NCBI RefSeq assembly: GCF_006476605.1
Contig: NZ_ML636801.1
Coordinates: 372,001-436,000, forward strand
DNA length: 64,000 bases
From: Brucella gallinifaecis
GTDB taxonomy: Bacteria > Pseudomonadota > Alphaproteobacteria > Rhizobiales > Rhizobiaceae
Reading direction: 5' to 3'
The notes below the pieces were generated by a model, which saw nothing but the letters and a program-made list of their open reading frames with translations, was not told the origin of the DNA and did no database searches. Shown here piece by piece: positions 26,261 through 36,138 of the stretch. Position 1 is the first letter of the stretch. Every line of letters begins with the position of its first letter. Made by a program: the position numbers and the translations under genes.

Positions 26261-27493
26261 GTGCTGGACTGGGAAACTGTATTTGCAACGCGCTCGAAGC
26301 GTATGCGCGCTTCGGAAATCCGTGAGCTTCTGAAATTACTGGAGCGCCCGGATATTATTTCCTTTGCTGGCGGTATTCCCGATCCGGCATTGTTCCCGCA
26401 TGCTGAATTCCAGAGCGCTTATCAGGATATTTTTAACGGTCCTGAAGCCAATGCAGCTCTGCAATATTCAGTATCTGAAGGCTATAAGCCGCTGCGCACA
26501 TGGCTGGTGGGCGAGCTTGCTAAGATCGGCATTCCCTGCACTGAAGAAAATGTTTTCATTACGTCCGGTTCGCAGCAGGCGCTTGATTATCTCGGCAAGC
26601 TGTTCATTTCGCCCAATGATACGGCTTTGGTGGCTGCGCCTACCTATCTTGGTGCTTTGCAGGCATTCAATGCCTATGAGCCGACCTATGATATTCTCTC
26701 ACTCAATGGAAACCGTACGCCGGATTCTTATAAGCAGCATGCGAAAGATGCTGGCGGTCAGGTAAAATTTGCCTATCTTTCGGCAGATTTCAGTAATCCA
26801 ACGGGTGAAACGGTTGATCTTGCAGGCCGTAACAAGCTCATAGCAGATGCAGATGAGCTTGATATTCCGATTATTGAAGATGCAGCTTACCAGTATCTGC
26901 GTTACAATGGCGAAGCCGTTGCACCGATCTTGTCGCTGGATATTGCACGCAATGGCGGCGACATTGAAAAGACCCGCACGATCTATTGTGGTTCGTTTTC
27001 CAAGACCCTCGCACCGGGTCTGCGTGTTGGCTATGTCGTCGCTTCGCAGTCGGTTATCCGTAAGCTGGTTTTGATGAAACAGGCGGCTGATCTTCATTCT
27101 TCGACGATCAATCAGATTGCAATTCATCGCGTGGCTTCAACCGGCTTTGAAAACCAGGTTGCAAAGCTGCATGGTGTTTATAAACACCGTCGTGACAAAA
27201 TGCTGGAAGCGCTGGCAAAATATATGCCGGAGGGCACAGACTGGACCAAGCCAGAAGGCGGTATGTTCATATGGGTTACGCTGCCAAAAGGGATGGATGG
27301 TGCTGCACTGCTTGCAGCATCTATTGAAAGCGAGAAGGTGGCCTTTGTGCCGGGTAAGGCATTTTTTGCCGATGCCAGCGGCGCGAATACCCTGCGTTTG
27401 AGCTATTCCTGCGCCAATGATGAAATGATCGATGAAGGCATTATGCGTCTGGGACGCCTGATCCGCACACATTTCAAGTCGGATGCAGCATAA
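26261..27493 (+). CDS. PLP-dependent aminotransferase, class I/II (2-aminoadipate transaminase-like)
   Basis: About 410 residues from the GTG at 26261, chosen because GAGGAGA lies seven bases upstream; the frame is open to GTG 26246. It is a fold-type I aminotransferase: FAGGIPDPALFP, ITSGSQQALDYLGKLF, SNPTGETV and the PLP lysine (about residue 248) in GSFSKTLAPGLRVGYV. The sequence style is that of stand-alone MocR/LysN-like enzymes without a GntR domain; the substrate may be 2-aminoadipate, aromatic or branched-chain amino acids. It is monocistronic, with a terminator at 27516. Confidence 0.85.
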   Translation: MLDWETVFATRSKRMRASEIRELLKLLERPDIISFAGGIPDPALFPHAEFQSAYQDIFNGPEANAALQYSVSEGYKPLRTWLVGELAKIGIPCTEENVFITSGSQQALDYLGKLFISPNDTALVAAPTYLGALQAFNAYEPTYDILSLNGNRTPDSYKQHAKDAGGQVKFAYLSADFSNPTGETVDLAGRNKLIADADELDIPIIEDAAYQYLRYNGEAVAPILSLDIARNGGDIEKTRTIYCGSFSKTLAPGLRVGYVVASQSVIRKLVLMKQAADLHSSTINQIAIHRVASTGFENQVAKLHGVYKHRRDKMLEALAKYMPEGTDWTKPEGGMFIWVTLPKGMDGAALLAASIESEKVAFVPGKAFFADASGANTLRLSYSCANDEMIDEGIMRLGRLIRTHFKSDAA

Positions 27494-27515
27494 GGATATC
27501 GTTTCTTTTAAAAAA

Positions 27516-27547
27516 AATACCGACCAAGATATTGATCGGTATTTTTT
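27516..27547. terminator. Intrinsic terminator after the aminotransferase
   Basis: ATACCGA (27518-27524) pairs with TCGGTAT (27536-27542), flanked by A-run on the left and TTTTTT on the right, so it can act in both directions. Confidence 0.85.
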
Positions 27548-27661
27548 GATGGTCTTTTTTATTTAGGTATTACTTGTAATTCCAATATCCGTATTCTTCT
27601 CTATATTTTATCATGCGTGAAGATTTTCGCGTGATCATCTTGAATTGAAGGATTTATAGTG

Positions 27662-27862
27662 ATGATTAATATAGCACGTTTTATAGCTGCATTTGCAATT
27701 GCTGCTGTTCCTCTGGCATCACAGGCAGCATCCCTGCAATCACAACCTTTAACGAAGCATGCAGCAAGTCATTCTGTCAAAAAGAATAAACCTGTTGCGA
27801 ATATTGATAATAGTAATAAATATAAAAATAATATGAATAAAAGCAGTGTGTCTAAAAAATAA
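27662..27862 (+). CDS. Small secreted Lys/Asn-rich protein
   Basis: 66 residues from the ATG at 27662, with AAGGA upstream. Residues 1-23 are a signal peptide (hydrophobic core IARFIAAFAIAAVPLA, cleavage after SQAA). The mature part is short, basic and Asn/Lys/Ser-rich with no cysteine. No family is recognised. Its AT-rich composition differs from neighbouring genes. It lies beside the BA14K gene on the other strand, which is also secreted. Confidence 0.5.
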   Translation: MINIARFIAAFAIAAVPLASQAASLQSQPLTKHAASHSVKKNKPVANIDNSNKYKNNMNKSSVSKK

Positions 27863-27900
27863 TATCTAGATTGTAATATTAAAATTTATATTGTTTGTTT

Positions 27901-28317
27901 TTATTGAAATGGTGAATTGCAACCTGTGCGCGGGCCCGCCAAAGGTTGGTATGTGTTATCAGAACTACGATAGCTTCGATAATGGTTTGAGCACCATTGA
28001 ATATGATTGCTGCTGGGGCCGAGAGTTGTAACAGGTTGACGATTGGATGGGCGAACCTCAAGTGGATCGCCATTCTTATAAATCGGGATGCCTTCTCGTG
28101 AGATATAATTGCCGCTGTCACGGCAGCCCACACCATAGCATTTTCCAGACCCTGCTTTTGGCTGATAGGAGCGCGGCAATCCGCCAGTAATGGCTGGAGT
28201 GCTTGGGCGCAAGGATGGCACGTAAGGTGTGTTCAGCTCAATCGCGACAGCGCTGCCAGCAAAGCTTGCTGTAAACAGCCCTGTACAAAATGCGATCCAG
28301 CGTATTTTTTCAAGCAT
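27901..28317 (-). CDS. BA14K-family secreted protein
   Basis: 138 residues from the ATG at 28317 (TTG at 28323 also in frame). Signal peptide with cleavage near GSAVA. The C-terminal motif HIQWCSNHYRSYRSSDNTY followed by GPRTGCNSPF is the BA14K signature (WC..RYRSYD..TNTY....G....C.SP). The prototype is a 14-kDa immunoreactive Brucella protein reported to bind sugars; the family is nearly limited to Rhizobiales. Two cysteines (KCYGVGC) occur mid-protein. Confidence 0.85.
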   Translation of the reverse strand: MLEKIRWIAFCTGLFTASFAGSAVAIELNTPYVPSLRPSTPAITGGLPRSYQPKAGSGKCYGVGCRDSGNYISREGIPIYKNGDPLEVRPSNRQPVTTLGPSSNHIQWCSNHYRSYRSSDNTYQPLAGPRTGCNSPFQ

Positions 28318-28436
28318 GATCAATGTTCCGGTGTTCAGGAATTATATGGCTGTTTTTCTGATCAAAACCAGTGTTGCTGTATTTTTTGAAAAGAACCACT
28401 TGCCAATTCTGACGCAAGTCGCGAAATTGCGCAGAC

Positions 28437-29546
28437 ATGTTTACAATAGCCACATTTAATGTCGAAAATCTGATGCGCCGGTTTGATTTTTCCGGCTTTC
28501 GCAATGAATTGTATCAGGATCGCTCGCTCAAGCTCTTTGAGATCAATGATGAAACACAATATCGTCTGCTGGAGCAGGCGCGGGCGATTGCCCATGCTGA
28601 CGATACAAGGCAGATGACGGCTCTGGCTATCGCTGAAACGCGGGCCGATGTGCTTTGTTTGCAAGAGGTTGATAATCTGGCAGCGCTTAATGCGTTTGAA
28701 TATGGCTATCTTTTCAAGATGGTCGGGCAGGGTTATCGCAATAAATATCTGATCGATGGCAATGACAGTCGCGGCATTGATGTGGCCGTTATGGCGCGTG
28801 ACACAACGCGCGATGGTCAGCGTATTGAAGTGCTGGAAGTGACCAGTCACGCGCATCTGACCTATAAGGAGCTTGATCTTTATCAGCCCGTGCTGGCGGA
28901 GCTGGGGCTTGAGCCGGGGGACCGCATTTTCAAGCGCGACTGCTTGTGTCTTGATCTGCGTATTGACGGCAAGCCGCTGACACTTTTTGTGGTGCATTTG
29001 AAATCAATGGGTGGTTCTCGCAATGGTCTTGACGGGCGTACGGCATCCTATCCTGTAAGGCAGGCCGAAACACGTGCGATACGCCATATTATCGAAGAAA
29101 AGTTCGGTGCGAATAAGACGGCGAATAAACGCTGGCTTATTTGTGGTGATTTTAATGATTATCGTGAGCGGATCATTATCGAAGGCGATGAATGGAATGG
29201 TTATCAGTTTTCGCCCGTGAAAGAAGCGGCCAGCGCACTTGATACTCTGTTGAGTGATGGTTTTGCCATCAATCTTGTGGAGCGCCGTCCTGAAATGGAT
29301 CGCTGGACGCTTTATCACACTCGCGGACCGCAAGAGCGTCATCTTTGCCAGCTTGATTACATTCTTGCATCGCCTGCACTGGCAGACAAAAATGGCGGTG
29401 CGATTCCTCAAATTATCAGACGTGGACAGCCCTGGCGTACGGTTTTTCCTCCAGAACAGGAGGTGGAGCGTTATCCACGGACAGGATGGGATCGCCCGAA
29501 AGCCAGCGATCATTGCCCTGTTTCTGTGACGCTGAACATTGTTTGA
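28437..29546 (+). CDS. Endonuclease/exonuclease/phosphatase family protein
   Basis: 369 residues. TIATFNVENLMRRFD at the N terminus, LCLQEVDNLAAL (metal-binding Glu), FVVHLKS, ICGDFND and a C-terminal KASDHCPVSVTL are the conserved EEP motifs with all catalytic residues. Members cleave phosphodiester bonds in DNA, RNA or small metabolites; the substrate here is unknown and no signal peptide is seen. The NUDIX gene follows after 8 bp, so both are probably one transcript. Confidence 0.88.
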   Translation: MFTIATFNVENLMRRFDFSGFRNELYQDRSLKLFEINDETQYRLLEQARAIAHADDTRQMTALAIAETRADVLCLQEVDNLAALNAFEYGYLFKMVGQGYRNKYLIDGNDSRGIDVAVMARDTTRDGQRIEVLEVTSHAHLTYKELDLYQPVLAELGLEPGDRIFKRDCLCLDLRIDGKPLTLFVVHLKSMGGSRNGLDGRTASYPVRQAETRAIRHIIEEKFGANKTANKRWLICGDFNDYRERIIIEGDEWNGYQFSPVKEAASALDTLLSDGFAINLVERRPEMDRWTLYHTRGPQERHLCQLDYILASPALADKNGGAIPQIIRRGQPWRTVFPPEQEVERYPRTGWDRPKASDHCPVSVTLNIV

Positions 29547-29554
29547 GGTAGCGG

Positions 29555-30268
29555 ATGCATCATGTGAAAGAAAATACGGTTTATGAAATTGACCGTGTTG
29601 ATGTTGAAGTTTTGCCGGGAAGTCTTGATTATGGGCAGGTGCATAAGCTGGCTATTGCTGAAAACTGGCAGCGGGAATGCCAGCTCAATCCGACTTTGTT
29701 TGATGGTGAGATTTATCTGGCACCTGAAGCAAGGCTGGAAGGGCGTTCCTTTGCAGCGAGTTTTTATCGTACCAGTTTTGCAACGCTGATGTATTGGCGC
29801 AAGGATACCCAACCGGTAAAGCCCTGGCATATTTTTGGTGTGGGTGTCATGGTCTCTGCTGATGGGCATCTGATGGCTGCACGCATGAGTTCGCATAATG
29901 CGGTGGCCGGTCGTGTCTATTTTCCGGCAGGCTCAATAGACGATAATGATATTGTTGACGGACGCGCGAATTATGAAAACAATATGGCTCGCGAAGTCTT
30001 TGAGGAAACAGGTGTAAATCTTGGTGATGCCAGGAGAGAAGAAAAAATCCATCTGGTAATGGCTGATAGAAGCATTGCGCTTTTTCGTCGTTATTACTTC
30101 GATCTTTCAACTGCCGATCTGTTGAAACGAATTGAGACCAATCTTGCTTTACAGGCAGTGCCTGAGCTTGCGGAAATCATTCCAGTTACGAAGGCAGGTG
30201 CGATGGGGCAAGCTACGCCCTCCTATGTGCGGACATTTGCTGACTGGCATTTTGAGAATCTGAGCTAA
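29555..30268 (+). CDS. NUDIX hydrolase
   Basis: 237 residues. The Nudix box is GSIDDNDIVDG, then REVFEETGVNLGD, with the REUXEE core intact (about residues 125-155). The ~100-residue N-terminal region is not typical of small MutT proteins and may set specificity. It cleaves nucleoside-diphosphate-linked substrates by family. Operon-like spacing with the preceding EEP gene. Confidence 0.85.
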   Translation: MHHVKENTVYEIDRVDVEVLPGSLDYGQVHKLAIAENWQRECQLNPTLFDGEIYLAPEARLEGRSFAASFYRTSFATLMYWRKDTQPVKPWHIFGVGVMVSADGHLMAARMSSHNAVAGRVYFPAGSIDDNDIVDGRANYENNMAREVFEETGVNLGDARREEKIHLVMADRSIALFRRYYFDLSTADLLKRIETNLALQAVPELAEIIPVTKAGAMGQATPSYVRTFADWHFENLS

Positions 30269-30357
30269 CGATTTGTTCTTATAGATGACAGCGCCACGAA
30301 ATTGATTATGCTCGCAACTCAAGGCCATTGCCGACAGATGTGAGGGAGACGTGACAG

Positions 30358-31284
30358 ATGACCGAAACTGCCAGTATTGGCCGGTATTATGAGATTTTCG
30401 ACGTTTTTGCCGATAAGGCACTGGCGGGAAATCCGTTGGCAGTCGTGCATGAATGTGAAGGGCTGAGCGATACGCGCATGCAGGCCATCGCACGTGAGTT
30501 TAATTTATCCGAGACTGTGTTTATTTTTCCGGCGGAAAATCCGGTTCATGAAGCAGCGGTACGTATTTTTACGCCTCATTATGAACTCCCCTTTGCCGGC
30601 CATCCGACTGTCGGCGCTGCCGTATCATTGGCGCGTCATCGCAGGACAGGTGATGAATCTGACCGGATTGTTACTTTGGAAGAAAAAGTCGGTATAGTTC
30701 GTTGTGGGGTAACTCTGGGAGAAAACAGCGCATTTGCAGAGTTTGATCTGCCACGCCTGCCAGAAAAAATTGATGTAAAAATCGAAAAGGAAGAGGCGGC
30801 TGCGGCTGTCGGGCTTGGAACGCATGAAATTGGTTTCGAGAATCATATTCCAGCCATCTGGAGTGCAGGTACTCCCTATCTTTTTGTGCCGGTGCATAAT
30901 CTGATCGCCGCCGCGAAGGTTTCGATTGACCCGGTTTATGTGAGTGAAAGCCTGCCGCATGTGGGCGACCGTTCATTGCCGATCTATGTTTATTGTCGAG
31001 AAACGATCCTGTTTGACAGCAATTATCACGTACGCATGTTTGTGACCGGGTCGAATGTCTATGAAGACCCTGCAACCGGTTCTGCGGCAGCAGCATTTGC
31101 GGGGATGATCATGGCCAAGGACAAACCGGTTGATGGAAGCGCACAAGTCTGGATTGAGCAGGGCATGGAGATGGGGCGCCCATCACGCATTCGGCTTGAA
31201 CTTGATGTTTCCAAACAGGTTCTTACGGGCGCACGTATTGGCGGAACAGCGGTCAAGATTGCCGAAGGGCGCCTGTTTGTTTGA
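30358..31284 (+). CDS. PhzF-family isomerase-like protein
   Basis: 308 residues. YEIFDVFADKALAGNPLAVV, then FNLSETVFIFPA (catalytic Glu region), LPFAGHPTVGAA and EDPATGSAAAAFAG are the PhzF hallmarks. The fold resembles diaminopimelate epimerase, and most members outside phenazine clusters have no known substrate. No phenazine genes are nearby. The next gene follows after 39 bp. Confidence 0.88.
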   Translation: MTETASIGRYYEIFDVFADKALAGNPLAVVHECEGLSDTRMQAIAREFNLSETVFIFPAENPVHEAAVRIFTPHYELPFAGHPTVGAAVSLARHRRTGDESDRIVTLEEKVGIVRCGVTLGENSAFAEFDLPRLPEKIDVKIEKEEAAAAVGLGTHEIGFENHIPAIWSAGTPYLFVPVHNLIAAAKVSIDPVYVSESLPHVGDRSLPIYVYCRETILFDSNYHVRMFVTGSNVYEDPATGSAAAAFAGMIMAKDKPVDGSAQVWIEQGMEMGRPSRIRLELDVSKQVLTGARIGGTAVKIAEGRLFV

Positions 31285-31323
31285 CTGAAGTTTAACAAAT
31301 ATAAAAAATGAGGTGTGGCTGCC

Positions 31324-31758
31324 ATGCTAATCAAGGAAATGTCTGAAATTGATATCCGTGATATGATCCAGCATACCGAGGTCGGGCGGCTGGGTTATAT
31401 TCTTGATAATCGGCCCTATGTTGTGCCACTGGGGTTTCGGTTTAGCGGTGGTGCGCTTTATTCTTTCACGACCGATGGCCAAAAAACCGAGGCTATGCGC
31501 AAGAATGGCGCGGTTTGCATCCTCTTCGATCACATTGTTTCAAAAACGCAATGGCGCAGCGTTGTGGTGAATGGTCATTATCGTGAACTGATGCGTGATG
31601 AGGAGAAGACAGCCATTGCCAAGCTGCTTTCCAATGAGCCAACCTGGTGGGAGCCTGCCTATACTAAAACGATTACCAGTGGCGGCACACAACGCAAACT
31701 GGAGCCAGTTTTCTTCCGCGTTGATATTGAAAGCGCCACCGGTCATCAAACTGCGTGA
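31324..31758 (+). CDS. Pyridoxamine 5'-phosphate oxidase-like flavin-binding protein
   Basis: 144 residues from the ATG at 31324 (GTG at 31315 in frame, GAGG before). [20 protein letters not shown], then [14 protein letters not shown] and VCILFDHI fit the split beta-barrel FMN-binding family (PNPOx-like, NimA-like). Such proteins reduce small molecules or bind flavin; no specific reaction can be assigned. Confidence 0.82.
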   Translation: MLIKEMSEIDIRDMIQHTEVGRLGYILDNRPYVVPLGFRFSGGALYSFTTDGQKTEAMRKNGAVCILFDHIVSKTQWRSVVVNGHYRELMRDEEKTAIAKLLSNEPTWWEPAYTKTITSGGTQRKLEPVFFRVDIESATGHQTA

Positions 31759-31775
31759 ATCCCAGGGTCCTGACC

Positions 31776-32219
31776 CTAGCGAACCACCAGCACCGGAATT
31801 TTGCTCTGTGCCACGACTTCATAGGTCTGGCTGCCAAGCAACATGCCTTTCAACCCGCGATGACCGTGCGATGCCATAACAATCAGGTCGTTGCCCAGTT
31901 CTTTTGCTGTCTCAATTATTGATGTCGCTGGATGCTGTGCCACAACATGCAAAGTGTGAATTTCAACCCCTGCTTTGTTTGCCAGCTCACGTGCGCGTGC
32001 AAGCGCTTTATCAGCATATTCATTCCATTCTTCTTCATAGCGCTCAATGAAGGATGGGCTGTCGACAAAGCCGCCGGGCAGACCGGAAAGTGAATAGGGA
32101 GCTGTCACAGTGAGAACAGTCACTTTGCTGCCCATGGCCTTTGCTGCATCAAATCCATGAACAAGGCCGCGTTCGGCAAAATCTGAACCGTCGGTAGTGA
32201 CCAGAATATTCTTATACAT
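31776..32219 (-). CDS. Universal stress protein (UspA family)
   Basis: 147 residues, single Usp domain. MYKNILVTTDGSDFAERG at the start and VMASHGHRGLKGMLLGS near the end supply the ATP-binding G-2x-G-9x-G(S/T) motif, so it is probably an ATP-binding type. It is monocistronic and convergent with the PNPOx-like gene. Confidence 0.9.
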   Translation of the reverse strand: MYKNILVTTDGSDFAERGLVHGFDAAKAMGSKVTVLTVTAPYSLSGLPGGFVDSPSFIERYEEEWNEYADKALARARELANKAGVEIHTLHVVAQHPATSIIETAKELGNDLIVMASHGHRGLKGMLLGSQTYEVVAQSKIPVLVVR

Positions 32220-32323
32220 CGTGCCCTCGCTTTGACTTTATGTGTTTATAAAGTAGGTATTCGGTTGCTTATGTCAAACGGGATATGTCCTTGATATAAA
32301 ATAGAATAGGGCTGCGCTAATCC

Positions 32324-33517
32324 ATGCCACTTGATTGCGATACATTTAATGCGAGCTGGGTTGCAACAGTTCTTAATCTGGATTGGCCATCGAGAGCTTC
32401 AACACAGATTGAAAATGATTCAGAGCGTGTTGCTGCTCAAAAAAGGGAAATGGTGCGGATGTTTGATGAGGCATCCGCTCATGGTATCAATGCCGTGATT
32501 TTTCAGGTGTCGCCTGCGGCTGACGCTTTTTATAAATCAGAATATCTGCCGTGGTCGTCCTATCTGACAGGCAGGCTTGGAAAAGCCCCGGGGTTTGATC
32601 CGCTGCGCTTTGCAATATCAGAAGCGCATAAACGTGGAATCGAGCTTCATGCATGGCTTAATCCATATCGTGTTTCGATGGATATTCGACCTGCTACACA
32701 CGAAGAGCTGAAGAATTCTTCTCCTGATTCTCCACCAAGCATTTATAAAACAAAGCCGGAATGGGTTGGCATATCAGCGGATCGCTATGTGCTGGATCCG
32801 GGTATTCCGGCGGTGCGCGAATGGGTGAGTAACATCACGGCGGAAGTGGTTCAGAAATATGATGTCGACGGTGTCCAGTTCGATGATTATTTCTATTATG
32901 AAACACAAGGTTCCCCGCTTGAGGATGATAAAATTTTCAAGCGTTTCGGGACAAAATTTGCCAGTAAATATGACTGGCGGCGCGATAATACCTATAGGTT
33001 GGTGCGGGAAATTTCGGACCGGATCAAGGCGATCAAACCGCATGTGCGTTTTGGTATCAGTCCGGGTGGTGTCTGGCGTAATCAGGTGGACGATCCGCGA
33101 GGCTCTCCGACGCGTGCGGGTAAAACCAATTATGATGGTGATTTTGCTGATACGCGAGCTTGGGTCAAAGATGGTCTGATCGACTATATTGCGCCACAGG
33201 TCTACTGGTCGTCGGGTCGCAAAGATGTGCCTTATGGTTCGATTGTCAAATGGTGGGCGGATACAGTGCGTGGCACGAAGACCGATCTCTATATAGGCAT
33301 GGCGCTTTATCGGGCTGGCACGCAATCCAAATCCGAACCAGAGTGGTTTGACGGAAATGGCGTGGATGAAATCAAGCGTCAGCTTGATCTCAACAGCGCT
33401 ATAGCAGAGGTCACAGGCAGCATTCTTTTCAGGCAAGGTTTTCTGTCTGATCCCAGACTGAAAAATGTGTCTGCCTATCTGAAACAAAGCTGGGGCAAGT
33501 GCCGTGTAAAAAAATAG
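32324..33517 (+). CDS. Glycosyl-hydrolase-like 10 (GHL10, YngK-type) protein lacking the usual signal peptide
   Basis: 397 residues. ASWVATVLNLDWPSRAS, GINAVIFQVSPAADAFY, ELHAWLNPYR and VDGVQFDDYFYY mark the GHL10 (PF02638) TIM-barrel domain, usually a lipoprotein or secreted protein acting on cell-wall or exopolysaccharide glycans. Here the domain begins at about residue 9, and a stop codon lies two codons upstream of the ATG, so no export signal is encoded. Either it is cytoplasmic or the signal has been lost. Confidence 0.82.
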   Translation: MPLDCDTFNASWVATVLNLDWPSRASTQIENDSERVAAQKREMVRMFDEASAHGINAVIFQVSPAADAFYKSEYLPWSSYLTGRLGKAPGFDPLRFAISEAHKRGIELHAWLNPYRVSMDIRPATHEELKNSSPDSPPSIYKTKPEWVGISADRYVLDPGIPAVREWVSNITAEVVQKYDVDGVQFDDYFYYETQGSPLEDDKIFKRFGTKFASKYDWRRDNTYRLVREISDRIKAIKPHVRFGISPGGVWRNQVDDPRGSPTRAGKTNYDGDFADTRAWVKDGLIDYIAPQVYWSSGRKDVPYGSIVKWWADTVRGTKTDLYIGMALYRAGTQSKSEPEWFDGNGVDEIKRQLDLNSAIAEVTGSILFRQGFLSDPRLKNVSAYLKQSWGKCRVKK

Positions 33518-33908
33518 TGGGTGCGATTGCCAATATTTATTATCTAATTGATTTAAATCAAAGAAACTATCTATGCGCTGGTGCTAGTAATCACCCGTTG
33601 TCAGCTTCCACCAGAACTGACAATCCGGGATGTCGAGGCCCAACCTATAACGATATCCCGGCTAAGAATTTCTCATCCAAGGATCTGTCGAGCGCACCAG
33701 CGCGATCTTTTTTTGCAATGTTGCCCTGATCGACAGTCAGCGGGTGCTGTCAGCATTGCCCTCCATCTCTCTCAATCAGCACCCGCGAAAACTTTTTTCT
33801 TTAAAACATGATTTGATTCAATGGCTTTTGTTCGTTTGCTGTGAATGTGATTCAGATGGGCATTATGTTGCAGTTGATAATCTGCCAGCCCCTTGCTATC
33901 GCTTTTAG
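33518..33908. other. Intergenic region before the cobalamin riboswitch
   Basis: About 390 bases with no supported gene. It is AT-rich in its first part and must carry the promoter of the btu operon near its right end. Short open frames here have no ribosome-binding site or family resemblance. Confidence 0.5.
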
Positions 33909-34110
33909 CGGAAACGGTTCTGCCAGTAATGGCGGATGAAAAGGGAACACGGTGAGGCATTGGAATGCTGATACCGCGACTGCCCCCGCAACTGTGACCG
34001 GTGAGTCACTCTCTCATGATCGTATGATGCGATCATAGCCACTGAACGTCCGGTTCGGGAAGGCTGAGGGCTGATGAAGACCCGGAAGTCAGGAGACCTG
34101 CCGTATCCGG
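33909..34110 (+). promoter_or_regulatory. Cobalamin (B12) riboswitch
   Basis: The conserved blocks are in order: AAAAGGGAACACGGTGAGGC (33940-33959), GCGACTGCCCCCGCAACTGTG, TAGCCACTG, and GAAGTCAGGAGACCTGCC (34085-34102), the B12-box region. Between them lies a variable hairpin arm around ATGATCGTATGATGCGATCAT. Adenosylcobalamin binding would shut off the B12 uptake genes downstream. It lies about 120 bases before the btuB start. Confidence 0.95.
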
Positions 34111-34232
34111 TCACCCATGGCTGACACGAGGGGTGTTTGGTCGCGGCCGTCCGTAGCGGTGACATTGTGAAATGTTGCCGTGGGACAAAAGCGGGTGGTT
34201 TGCATCCTGTTTTCTGACGCTTGCGGTGAGAA

Positions 34233-36125
34233 ATGACTCGCATGCAGGAAACAGAACTTATGCATATTCAGAAATTAGCGGCTTTTTTTGCATCTACCAT
34301 TCTGGTGGCAATCCCCTTTGACACATTGGCCCAGACCAGAGTTTCTGAGCCGGATGGTGTGATACTTGATACGATTGTTGTTACGCCATTGCGTAGAGCA
34401 ACTTCGTTGCAGCGCTCGACATCTTCCGTCACGGTGATCGATCGGGATGAAATTAATCGTTCGGCAGCACCTGATCTGCAATCCTTGTTGCAATATTATC
34501 CGGGAATTTCGATCACCGCCAATGGCGGGCAGGGCTCGTCTTCCAATCTTTACATACGGGGCATGTCATCAAAACAAACGGTTGTTCTGGTCAATGGAGT
34601 ACGAACTGCATCTGCCACGACCGGCGCGACATCGCTTGCCAATATTCCGCTAAGTTCGATTGATCGTATTGAAATTGCCAAAGGTGCGCATTCTTCGCAA
34701 TATGGTGCGGATGCGATGGGCGGCGTGATCAATATCATCACCAGTCAGGGCGGTGCCTGTGGTGAACGTTCCTTCTGCGGCAGCATCACGACAGGCGTCA
34801 CGCATCCATGGGGTGGTTATGCATCGGGTTCGTTGCAGGGGCGCAGTCAAGACGGTATCGATTATGCTGTTGGTGCTGCGGTTATTGGCACGCAGGGTTA
34901 CAATTTCAAACAGCCGGGAACATTGGGCTACGAGCCGGATCGTGACGGCTTTTTGCAAGGCTCATTCAATTTCTTATTTGCAAAGGATTTTGATTGGGGC
35001 CGGATTTATACGGATGGTTTGTTGAGCCGCGGACGCAATCAGTATGACGCTGCCGCGCCATCTTTCAATGAAGCCTATACAACTGCTTTCAGTGGCAAGC
35101 TTGGTGCACGGATTGATCACACGAGCGACTGGTCTTCGATGATCGAGTTCAGCTCAGGCCTTGATCATAGCCGGAATTTCCGTAAGGGAGTTAGCGGAAC
35201 AGATCTGTTTGAAACCAAGCGCTATGGTGTCTTTGCTTCGAGCGAAAAACAGTTTGAAACCGGTAATGTATCGCATGTTTTGACAGGTGGGGTTGAAGCC
35301 TATCGTGAAGAGGTAAATGCCACGACGGTTTTTGCCGAAACCAGCCGCAATCTGGCGGCATTATTCGGGCAATATTCGCTTGAATATGATGCACTGAGCT
35401 TTGATGGCGGTTTGCGTTATGACTATAATGAGCAATTTGGTGACGTTGTAACTTATAATCTTGGCGCAAGTTATGAGATATTGCCTGATCTGGTGATACG
35501 TTCGTCATTTGGCACAGGTTTTCGTGCGCCGACCTTCAATGAGCTTTATTATCCCGGTTATGCAAATCCCGATCTGCAACCGGAAAAATCCCGTTCATAT
35601 GAAGTTGGTCTCAATTGGCAGCTGACAGAAAATACCAGCATTGATATGGCCTTTTACCAAACCTGGTTGCGGGATGCGGTTATGAGCACGGCACCATCCT
35701 ATCTGCCTTATAATGTTGCGCGAGCAGAAGTGACTGGTTTTGAAGCGGCATTGTCGCATCGCTTTAACGAATTGTGGTCGGTTAAAGGTTCTCTTGATCT
35801 TAAAAAGCCAATTGATGAGGAAACGGGCAAGGATCTGGCATATCGTGAGCGGGTGAAGGCCACGGCTGAGGTGAATTTCAAACCAGTCGACAAGCTCGAT
35901 CTGACCGGGAGGCTGCTTTATGGTGGTTCGCGCTATACCAGTGCGGCGAATACCACAAAACTCGATCCTTATGTGACGGCAGATTTTATCGCTCTTTATG
36001 ACATTGATGCGCAGTCACAGCTCAAGTTCTCGGTGGAGAATATTTTTGACAAGGATTACCAGACGACATCCGGCTATAACGCGCCGGGACGCAGCTTTAA
36101 TATCGGGCTGACGCGGAATTTCTGA
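34233..36125 (+). CDS. btuB: TonB-dependent cobalamin receptor BtuB
   Basis: 630 residues. The ATG at 34233 has GGTGAG upstream; ATG 34260 would give the tighter signal peptide MHIQKLAAFFASTIL. After cleavage near TLAQ comes the TonB box DTIVVTP (46-52), the plug domain (IDRDEINRSAAPDLQSLLQ, IYIRG-like LYIRGMSS, GADAMGGVINI) and a beta-barrel ending in aromatic Phe. It transports B12 across the outer membrane. The upstream riboswitch and downstream btuFCD fix its specificity. Confidence 0.93.
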   Translation: MTRMQETELMHIQKLAAFFASTILVAIPFDTLAQTRVSEPDGVILDTIVVTPLRRATSLQRSTSSVTVIDRDEINRSAAPDLQSLLQYYPGISITANGGQGSSSNLYIRGMSSKQTVVLVNGVRTASATTGATSLANIPLSSIDRIEIAKGAHSSQYGADAMGGVINIITSQGGACGERSFCGSITTGVTHPWGGYASGSLQGRSQDGIDYAVGAAVIGTQGYNFKQPGTLGYEPDRDGFLQGSFNFLFAKDFDWGRIYTDGLLSRGRNQYDAAAPSFNEAYTTAFSGKLGARIDHTSDWSSMIEFSSGLDHSRNFRKGVSGTDLFETKRYGVFASSEKQFETGNVSHVLTGGVEAYREEVNATTVFAETSRNLAALFGQYSLEYDALSFDGGLRYDYNEQFGDVVTYNLGASYEILPDLVIRSSFGTGFRAPTFNELYYPGYANPDLQPEKSRSYEVGLNWQLTENTSIDMAFYQTWLRDAVMSTAPSYLPYNVARAEVTGFEAALSHRFNELWSVKGSLDLKKPIDEETGKDLAYRERVKATAEVNFKPVDKLDLTGRLLYGGSRYTSAANTTKLDPYVTADFIALYDIDAQSQLKFSVENIFDKDYQTTSGYNAPGRSFNIGLTRNF

Positions 36126-36138
36126 TGGGATGCGCAAT

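Noticed and set aside
33499-33811. Two open frames before the B12 riboswitch
   Set aside because: No ribosome-binding site, odd composition, overlapping one another in different frames.
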